From the NCBI GenBank assembly GCA_029378245.1, contig JARKIF010000019.1:558001-622000 (forward strand): a stretch of 64,000 nt of DNA. The letters are read 5' to 3'. This DNA is from Roridomyces roridus. Taxonomy: Eukaryota; Basidiomycota; Agaricomycetes; Agaricales; Mycenaceae. The notes beneath the pieces were generated by a model that was not told the DNA's origin, made no database searches, and was given only the letters and a program-made list of their open reading frames with translations. Position 1 is the stretch's first letter, and every line of letters starts with the position of its first letter. The position numbers and the translations under genes were made by a program. Shown here piece by piece: positions 56,501-64,000 of this stretch.

Positions 56501-57163
56501 AGCGGGACGTTCAATCTTACCTATATACTTTAGGGTGACCCCGAACTCAACCGTAGTCAAAGTTGACTGGCCCTGGCTGGGGTGTTGGATGTTTGGTTGT
56601 TGGTTGTTTTGGTGTTGGGGTTTTGTGGGATTTGTTGCCTTTTGGGTAGCACTCCGCAGACTCAGCCATTGCTGCTCCACATTCACACTTCACTGGTGCG
56701 CAGTTACAGACATTTCAACGGTAGAGCTCCAACCATTTTGTTTTTGTTTGCGAAATGCTTTCAACTCCCTGAGTTCTTTGACTTTGCTGGACAACTTGAT
56801 TGCGGCCCGCCTGCCAGAATCTGTGTAAGGGTTGAACCTTCGGCACGGTTTGATCCGTTGATGGCCGGCCGGAGGCGACGCGTTCAAGCCGCTTCCGTGG
56901 CTTATCCGCAGCTTGCCGAGATGACGTGTGCATCTGCCCGAGCAGACATGTACTTGTTCCTTGTTCTTGTTTCAGTTACATTACTGTACAGCATTTAGTA
57001 TATAAGATAGTGGAGTTTTAGTAGAGTAGACAGTTTTCTTGAATCCAACAACTCATCCACTCACCTGTGCGACACCGAGGTGTAGTACGGCTCGCTTATC
57101 TTGGTACCCCCTTGGGTCTTACACCACAAGGACCTCACATTCTGCCACACCCTCTCTGATTCT
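53511..57163. other. gene-poor region
   Basis: No supportable gene. At 55.1-55.7 kb proline/serine-rich frames with intron-like GT and AG sites occur (for example a frame ending SLVVVDPSC at 55680), but I could not build a gene with a recognised domain. A poly-C stretch is at 54541. Confidence 0.45.
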
Positions 57164-57194
57164 GCCATTCTGCCAGCCATTCTGGCAGAATGGC
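57164..57194. repeat. perfect 13 bp hairpin
   Basis: GCCATTCTGCCAG, five bases, CTGGCAGAATGGC, in a stretch with further TTCTGCCA copies (57138-57165). Confidence 0.8.
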
Positions 57195-57425
57195 ACCATT
57201 CTGCGGCTCTGCCAACCACACTACCAGGGTGGGTGTTTCTTATGTACATGACTGACACCTGCGTATACTTACTATACGGCATTAGGAAGAGGCTGCTCAA
57301 CAACAGAATGTGACTTCACATAATCCACGGTGGCATCCACCGGCGACGTTGACTCAGAGGTGGTACAGTAACAGTATCAATGATGGAATCTGCATGTGGT
57401 GCAGAGTAATATCCAGCTGCAGTCA

Positions 57426-58121
57426 TATGGCAGGTATAGTGTAGCAAAACCGTTTTTTGACACAGCTGGTGGTTTTCCGAGAAAGAATGCCACAACTGAG
57501 CCAATTTTGGAACAAAAGAAGCACGAGCTTGGCTACGTTGACACAAAACAACACAACCTGGAAATCAGCCAACAAATCAACACAACCGTGAAAATCATAC
57601 CAAGACTAACGGCACAACCAAAGTACAACCACTCAACTCAGGCCCCTTTTGCCTTGAATTAGATTCATTTGCACAATGATCGCCGCTGATTGGCCATCAG
57701 TGACAGGAGCATGTCGTTGACTGGCAGGCGCACGATCGGGAGATGCGCAGTTACACAGTCTTCTGAGTTTATGGCTATAATTTCTGCTTCGGTGCATTCA
57801 TCTCCCCCAGATCTCAGCTCTTACCACCCACACACTCCTCCAAAATTATTGTCAACTATACCCGGATTACCTCCAACACTCCATCAGCATGCCGGCGGAA
57901 ATGTTGATGCCGACCACCGGATGGATCTCAATTTGATGTCCAGGGATTCTGTTGGGCCTGACGCACTTTGATTTGCAAGTCCGTTCCAGAGCTGGGCTGT
58001 GTCGTCTTTGTGTCAGAATTTGAACCTGTGTCATTTATTCAGGTTGTGTTCTGTCAGTAAATTGAGGCTGTGTCATTTTGGAAAAATTCATGTCGGGTTT
58101 TGCTACAGTATACCTGCCATA
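57426..58121. mobile_element. 696 bp inverted-repeat element, copy 2
   Basis: Same ends as 41060-41761 (TATGGCAGGTATA, then TGTAGCAAAAC), flanked by an exact 6 bp duplication, CAGTCA (57420-57425 and 58122-58127). The interior shares GTGTCRT-rich stretches with copy 1. Non-coding. Confidence 0.8.
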
Positions 58122-58240
58122 CAGTCACAATTGCCACATTCATTTCGAGTAGGGTGCTGTAAAAAATGCCAGTTTATATTTGATGTATATCCAAAAAAGT
58201 CGAACTTGAACTCAGTTACTAGGAGGTGTCACAGTGTGAC

Positions 58241-58271
58241 ATGTCACGGTCGGGCAACCCGACCGTGACAT
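58241..58271. repeat. perfect 14 bp hairpin
   Basis: ATGTCACGGTCGGG, CAA, CCCGACCGTGACAT. Flanked by further GTGTCACA / TGACACAC similarity. A related hairpin is at 63096-63126. Confidence 0.8.
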
Positions 58272-58689
58272 TTGACGCGTGATGAACGCGTGACACACTG
58301 GAGCAAATGTGTACAAAGATTGACTCACATGACAGAAAAAATATATGCAAAGACAAAGATCAACCTTACATGATCGGGAGCCGCTTTCAATTGATGGGGT
58401 GCAGGATTTGAAAGAACCGATTACTCATTCCATTTCGCTGCGCTCATTACATAAGTACTCGTAAAGAGATAGGTAAGGTGAGGTAGGTACAACAGGGAGG
58501 CTTTTTATACCTACACAAGAGAACAATAAGACTGTCCAGCGTATTCTACAATGTTCTACAATGTTCCGTTTCCTTCCATCCGGCTCCAACGGGATACTAC
58601 GAGCATAGCCAGTATGCTGTGCATGGCGTGGTCGGCTTGGCAATACTCCAACAATAAGTTCATTTGCACACCAATAGCTAGGATAGTGT

Positions 58690-58900
58690 ACCAGGAATGG
58701 CATGGATGTTGCGCGCCATCTTGTACAGGTTGGGGAGAAGACCGCGATTCGCTTTCCACCAATCAAGCAGGTCCGTACTATGGAGACGCAGCGGCGTGGC
58801 CGTAAGTTGGAAATACCTCTCCAAGTCGTTGTGCAAGTCGGTCGTGTGCTGCATGTTGAATCTGGCAAGGAATGATTTCTTGGGGGAGCTGTCACTCGCA
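58690..58900 (-). pseudogene. hAT transposase fragment
   Basis: The minus strand codes for NDLERYFQL, then LLDWWKANRGLLPNLYKMAR followed by NIHAIPGT. This is the segment directly before the hAT dimerisation motif (DLLxWWKxN...LxxMARxxxAIP). The following VERxFS part is missing. Confidence 0.7.
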
Positions 58901-59938
58901 CTAGCACTGGTAGAGGTGGATGGAGCGGAACCTGACGTCGAGGAAGCAGATTGTGCACCTATGGCAGCAGCCACAATTACAAGAACTTCACTTGTTAAGT
59001 TGAGTGCGTCCGGGAGTTGAGATAACAGGACCACCGGGATTCTGGGTGATGGCAGTGATGTGCCGATCGGCATGTCAGTTGTGCATCAAACGTGTCAGTG
59101 ATGTCGTCATATGCACCAATATAATCAATGATCCCACTCCTGTCTCTGTCTCTGCTCCTGTCTCCTCTCACCACCGACCGACCCGACCCGATGCCACCTG
59201 CACGTAGCGGCCCCGCTCAGCGCTGTCTCCCTTGACACTACAGGTCTCAATGCCACATCACCTGTCACAACTTACCGCACTGCTCGATGGGCGGCGCCAG
59301 GATCATGCGTGCTCTTCTTCCCTCATCAACTGACCTCGCCCTTCTCACCAGTCCTAGCACTTGAAGCCTTGACCTCGCTGCTTCTCGCCTCGCTGCTTCC
59401 CGATCTGCTGCAGTCACCTCCCGAGTCCCTGCCCCACATGCCCCCATTCACGCTGGCACTCGCACACATACTCATACTGCCTTGCCTTCGCGCCCGCCGC
59501 ATCACATCTCTACATTCCCTTCACCGTCCCGCCCCCCGCACTCCCGCCGGCGCGGCCGCGTGCTCACATCGATCATTGATGTGCGCTGGGCCACCCACCT
59601 TGCCCTCATTTTCTCCCGTAGAAGTACCACTCTTGTCATGGGGGCCTGGGGCCACTGGCCTTCTTACCTACCCATCAAATGTACTGTTATATGTTCCTTG
59701 CAATAATATTGTCTATGTACACAACTTGAGATCTCGAGCGGGCAGTCGTGAATCGTGAGATGATGTCAGGGATGCTGGGCGTGATGATGGCTGCATCGGC
59801 AGATCACCGTGGTACAGCCATCAAAAGTCCGGTGGTCCTGTTATCTCAACTCCCGAACTTTGTGGTCAAGTTCTCATTCTTTTAGATTTCACTGGGCCAA
59901 AATTTGGGCGAGGTTTCAGAAAATGGGACTTTTGATTA

Positions 59939-61154
59939 CAGCTCTTTGCGGAACATAAGGCGTGGATGGATTTTTATCAAATTTCGTGAGATTTCGATCG
60001 GTTGGAGTATCTCGGCTCTCCTGAGCTCATTTCTTGTCCTATTGCCTTCGGACATGGACCATTCGATTCCCACGGGTGTTTCACAGTGCGTAGGTTACTC
60101 AATAAATCTTTGTTACCTACATTCCAATCAGAAAGAAGCAAACAATCAATTTTCACTATCTACACAGTAGCAGTGGAATCAAGTTTGCTGGGGTCTCGGT
60201 ACTTCACTGAAGTAGTCTGATAGGGTTCCTACAGTGCGCCAGGGTATTGGTTTTCTGTCAGATACATCAGGAGGACACCGGTGTACTGAGGTCTCCAGCC
60301 ATCACTGTTCAACTTCATCTCAGCTCATGGTGGGCAATTTTTCTCAAACGGTGCATGTAGTGCAATGAAGAAACATCCCAACCTACCATTCCGGCCCATC
60401 CGAAGTGGATATGCACCCTGGGTAACAAGCAGAACGTTGCCCGACGCCGTTACTCGTAGTTTACGTAACATCACTGTCAAAGTTGGATCTTTTCGACTGA
60501 TTATGCTGTCCTGAGCTGAGTTCTTGTCCGATTGTGTTCGGACATAAACCGATCGATCCACACGGTTGATTTACAGTGCATAGGACTATGATGATCCTTT
60601 ATTTTATTTATCCTTGTATTGAATCACATCCAACACTGTTTTCGTCACTGTTCTGCACTCTGGAGAGTATCCGGAGGAAATCAGACCTTAGGATGGCCCG
60701 GGATGCTAGTAAGTGGTACTCATGGAGTGCACCAAATGTTTTGCTTCACAACAGTTGCTTTCTGTGAGATAAAATACATCTCAGTGATGCTGGCTACATT
60801 TCTGGGCACACCCTGTGTATCAGAATTCATCTAGGACCGAATTAAGCACCCAGCGCACTGTAAAATACCATACAGAGTACCCCTGTAAGATATTGGGACA
60901 CCAGAGTCCCCCGATGGTCAGCTGGGACGTAGATAGTTGAAAATCATATCTGGGTCTTTCTTGACTCAAGAAGCACACATAACAATTTATTTGAGTAGCC
61001 TAAGCACTGTGAAATAACCGTGTTAATCGACTGATCTATGTCCGAAGACAATCGGACAAGAAATGAGCTCAGGAGAGGGGAGATACTGCAACTGATCGAA
61101 ATCTCACGAAATTTGATAAAAATCCATCCGCGCCTTATGTTCCGCAAAGAGCTG
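59939..61154. mobile_element. 1.2 kb TA-flanked inverted-repeat element
   Basis: The ends CAGCTCTTTGCGGAACATAA and its complement are flanked by TA (59937-59938, 61155-61156). Similarity of the two ends extends about 180 bp inward (GGATTTTTATCAAATTTCG, TCGGACAT blocks). A third diverged copy of the inner end lies at 60500-60590. Fits a Tc1/mariner-type non-autonomous element; the mirrored short frames are only the repeat read from both sides. Confidence 0.7.
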
Positions 61155-61463
61155 TAAGCCGGCTGTGCACTTTCCTTTTTGCGGCCACAATGACTGATTT
61201 TGACAGCTCCTATCAGCTCATTTTTCTTTTCTCTCTGGAGTTCCCAGTTTTAACTCCATTGACTTGAAACTTTGTGGGTAGACTCCTGGTAATCACACTT
61301 AGATTTGGTTCCCCAGGATGCCAGTGACATTCTCAATATTGATGGTGATATTAGGGATTTACCCACCTTTTGTGATCAGGTTCCACTTAGTCTCACGCAG
61401 CCAGACTCTAGTTTGATTGACGATGCAAGCATGTAATCAAATAGAGTCTGATTGCAAACACGA

Positions 61464-61725
61464 CCCTGTTGGCGGGCAACCCGACGATGACGTTTCAATA
61501 CAATTCTTGACGTGATGGGACTTTGCCGGGCCTTCGGCCACTTGTTTTTGCTCGAATTCTGCCCCGGTAAAATGCTGGATATCTAGCTACACATGCCCTC
61601 TATCTACCTGCGAAGAAACGACACGAAAAGGTCCAATGGGTAAGGCACGGTGAAGCCCAAACAATCCGATCAATGACGTTGTTCGTCATTTCACTACGGC
61701 ATCTCGCGGTTGCCCGCCAACAGGG
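61464..61725. mobile_element. short inverted-repeat element, ~0.27 kb
   Basis: CCCTGTTGGCGGGCAACC (61464-61481) is exactly inverted at 61708-61725, with weaker pairing outside (CAAACRC). Target duplication not clear. Confidence 0.55.
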
Positions 61726-61967
61726 TGCGTTTGACACTAGACTAGGTTCCACTGTACTCAGCAAGGGTTCTGACTCTATTTTGTGTGGGTAGTAAGGAAG
61801 GGGAGAGTGTTCTACCACCTCAAACAACTCTCAGAAAAATTAGAAAAATCATCTGCACTAGGAATGACCTCAACTTGCATCTACATCTAAGTAATCAATT
61901 GGGTTTGCCCAGACTTCCTGGAGCATTTACTCCTTGTCTGGCTATTTTACTGAAAGGATCTTGAGTT

Positions 61968-62474
61968 CAGTGTTGCAATTAAGGGTCTTAATAAGGGTGC
62001 TCGCTGAAGCAAAGGCCTTTATATCGGTTAAGGGTTAATAAGGGTCCCATTTTAAGGGTCATTTTAAGGCTTAATTTTCCGCCGCAGTAACCAAAGGTTT
62101 GCACATTTTCTCAGTGAAAACCGGTCATTTCACCGTATGAATGACTCAAAGTTCGTGGCCTCGACTCCCTGCAGCCAAGGCACCTCAGTTTGCTTGATTT
62201 TACAGGCCAGAAAGGTCTTGGTTGCAATGCAACATGCAACTGAGAGCTACCGAGCTGGAAAATGTTGCCATCAGGGCTTGACATGGGAGCAATCAGATAT
62301 TGATGGGTCAAACACAGAGGCCGAAGCGTCGGAACATCTGCCGAGACCGGCACTGCCACAGATGTTAAGGGTTATTAAGGCCTTACGATGAGTCCAGCTC
62401 GATGTTAAGACCTGCCCTTAGTCTTAACTTAAGGCCTTAATTTGTTAAGGCCTTAACCCTTAATAGCAACACTG
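61968..62474. mobile_element. 507 bp hAT-type MITE rich in TTAAGG
   Basis: It starts CAGTGTTGCAATTAAGGG and ends with the near complement CCCTTAATAGCAACACTG. An exact 8 bp duplication, CTTGAGTT, flanks it (61960-61967 and 62475-62482). 8 bp duplications and CAGTG ends are typical of hAT elements. Both subterminal regions contain many TTAAGG / CCTTAA units. Confidence 0.85.
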
Positions 62475-62698
62475 CTTGAGTTTCATGGACTCTAGGCACC
62501 AGTCTCATGGCTGCAAACTCACTGGTGGCAGAAAGTTTGAATATTTGATGTTCTATGATATGCTTCAATTTGATTCAATCAGCAAAGCATCTGGAAGCAG
62601 GTGGCTCCTGTTGAATTTGATGTCAGAGCTCTACATACTGACTGTCCAACTTCAAACGAAAACAGTTCGTCACAACTTTATAGAGGCACGACCAAAAT

Positions 62699-63041
62699 GG
62701 TTGCGTTAGGCGTTGATGGCGCCTATTGATCGGCCAGAATTGACGTGATCGTCGCAACGCCTATCCATCAATGATCTGCATCAAATGACAAGACTCGGAA
62801 TCAGCAGTGCGTGGCGGTTAGAAAACGGGTTAGGTTGGGTAGGGTTTGGTTGGTTAGGTTTGGTTTGGTTAGGTTGGGTAGTTAAAGGTTAGGTTGGTTA
62901 AAGTTAGGACCCAAGGATGTTGTAAAAAAGTCGGGGGAGTGACTTGTGAAATTTCAGGCAGCCAGGGATTGATTGCCGAGCATTGATGGATAGGCTTTGT
63001 CACGTGCAACAAGCGTCGGACACGCCTAATGCAACCATTCT
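62699..63041. mobile_element. possible inverted-repeat element, ~340 bp
   Basis: GGTTGCGTTAGGCG at the left and CGCCTAATGCAACC at the right are near-perfect inverted ends. A GCCTATCCATCAATG block and its complement lie inside. No clear target duplication. Confidence 0.4.
62828..62909. repeat. GGTTAGGTT-type degenerate short repeat
   Basis: Overlapping GGTTAGGTT / GGGTAGGGTTTGG units over about 80 bp, resembling degenerate telomere-like sequence. It lies within the possible element at 62699-63041. Confidence 0.6.
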
Positions 63042-63095
63042 GGTATAGACTCAACTTTATAGGAATGCACAAGAACTGAAAAGTGTCACACTGAC

Positions 63096-63126
63096 TTGTC
63101 ACGGTGCCGGACCGTCACCGTGACAA
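63096..63126. repeat. 11 bp hairpin with outer inverted repeat
   Basis: TTGTCACGGTG, nine bases, CACCGTGACAA, with an outer TGTCACA / TGTGACA pair. Shares the TGTCACGGT core with the hairpin at 58241. Confidence 0.7.
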
Positions 63127-63401
63127 TATCACATGTGACAACACCTTTTCTCTTCACTGAGCACTCCGCGGCACATTGAGTTTACTCAGAATTCACAACA
63201 CATTTGACTTCCCCTTGAAGTTCTCGTTGATGCCGTGCTTGCAATGGCCCCGCCCCCCAAGTTAAATGTGGGTCCTCGGGTAGAACCCAAACTGAAGACC
63301 GCCAGGCTGAATGGAACCCAAAACCATCACATGCCAAGAAACGGCATTGATTAGGAACTGGTACCTTAAGCAAGTAGACTACATAAGGGAGAGTGGCAGG
63401 T

Positions 63402-63640
63402 ATCGCCTATGAATTCTACAAGATGTTAGACCTGAAGTACCGTCGGAAGACAGATGACAGCAAAAAGGTTTTCAATGTGATTAGATTCCTTCAGAAGTTA
63501 TTTACTGATATAGAAACTTTTGGGCTGGAAGAAGAATCATCCTTTCACATTGGATGGATGTGCCCAATATACAAAAAGGGTGACAAGGCCTTTGTTTCAA
63601 ACTACCGCCCCATACCAATAAGCTTGCGCAGAAGCCATGA
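63402..63640 (+). pseudogene. LINE reverse-transcriptase fragment
   Basis: The frame codes for YEFYKMLDLKYR, then FLQKLFTDIETFG and GWMCPIYKKGDKAFVSNYRP. The last block resembles the start of the reverse-transcriptase domain of fungal non-LTR retrotransposons (WMCPLYKKxDxxxxxNYRPI). After NYRPIPIS similarity stops, so only the N-terminal edge of the domain is left. Confidence 0.6.
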
Positions 63641-64000
63641 CCGTGCGCCTCATATGGCTCCACTGTACCAGACTTGTCTCACAGAACAATTGAATGGCTT
63701 GGCTGCCCAAACGAGACATATGATGTGCCGTCAAAAAAGGAAATCCAATGGCTTGTCTGGGTTGTTTGCAAAAAGCGGAATATTATCTGACTCGGTATCA
63801 TCTGAAATGTTCCCCTTCATTCAAGTTGGCTTCTATTGCCAATCGGACACTGGAAGCCATTTCCACAAGGTCTCGAGTCGCTTCGGCTGTGTTCAAATTT
63901 GACATTTTTTGTACAAGGAATCTTGAAACAGAAGGTATCTCCTTCAATGATTGGGTAATCCGGTGAATCTGGCCAATAGACCCGTGCAAACGCTTAAGCA

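Noticed and set aside
62828..62909. Chromosome end
   Set aside because: The TTAGG-like units are degenerate, short and inside non-telomeric sequence on both sides.

Overview
The window is nuclear DNA of a basidiomycete fungus, most probably an Agaricomycete. The evidence is genes split by GT-AG introns of about 45-60 nt, a Clp1-like (clampless) gene, an F-box family and a seven-helix membrane family of the kinds expanded in mushrooms, pyrimidine-rich leaders before start codons, and relics of hAT and LINE elements. No intact transposase was found.

The left 50 kb is dominated by one multigene family. It has nine recognisable copies, plus one 3' tail relic, of a ~670-715 aa protein with a long helical body and a C-terminal MYND zinc finger. 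They are named A-I here: A 2968-5218 (+), B 5672-8004 (+), C 11713-15474 (-), D 17115-19367 (-), E 20027-22372 (-), F 22604-24940 (-), G 26250-29199 (-), H 29867-32857 (-), I 42502-47821 (+). The ancestral gene has five exons with conserved intron positions. A, B, D, E and F look intact. C, G, H and I are each broken by a different mobile element: a solo LTR plus a 1.28 kb element in C, a 1.1 kb inverted-repeat element in G, a 645 bp CACTG-ended element in H, and a 3.1 kb inverted-repeat element in I. Most copies carry a shared palindromic motif (GTTTGGNCGNCAAAC-like) about 150-500 bp upstream of the ATG.

The array grew by moving modules rather than single genes. Copy A is head-to-head with an F-box gene (1073-2593), and this pair recurs in inverted orientation as F-box pseudogene 15850-16703 plus copy C. 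Copies C, E and H each face the 3' end of a double-stranded-RNA-binding (RNase III-like) gene or its remnant. Between B and C lie a small secreted cysteine-containing protein, a mushroom-type protein of unknown function and the fullest RNase III-like/dsRBD gene.

From 33 to 36.5 kb there are no convincing genes, but two sets of tandem duplications lead up to a Clp1-like gene (36499-37374). In Coprinopsis, Clp1 acts downstream of the A mating-type homeodomain proteins in clamp-cell development. The C-terminal half of this gene and its 3' flank are duplicated just behind MYND copy I (47.85-49.1 kb). A damaged seven-helix membrane protein gene lies at 39438-40900.

From about 49 kb to the end the window is gene-poor: short inverted-repeat elements (two copies of a ~700 bp element, a TTAAGG-rich hAT-type element, TA-flanked elements), hAT transposase relics, hairpins and a LINE reverse-transcriptase fragment. 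All exon coordinates were read by eye from splice consensus and paralogue comparison; there is no transcript evidence.
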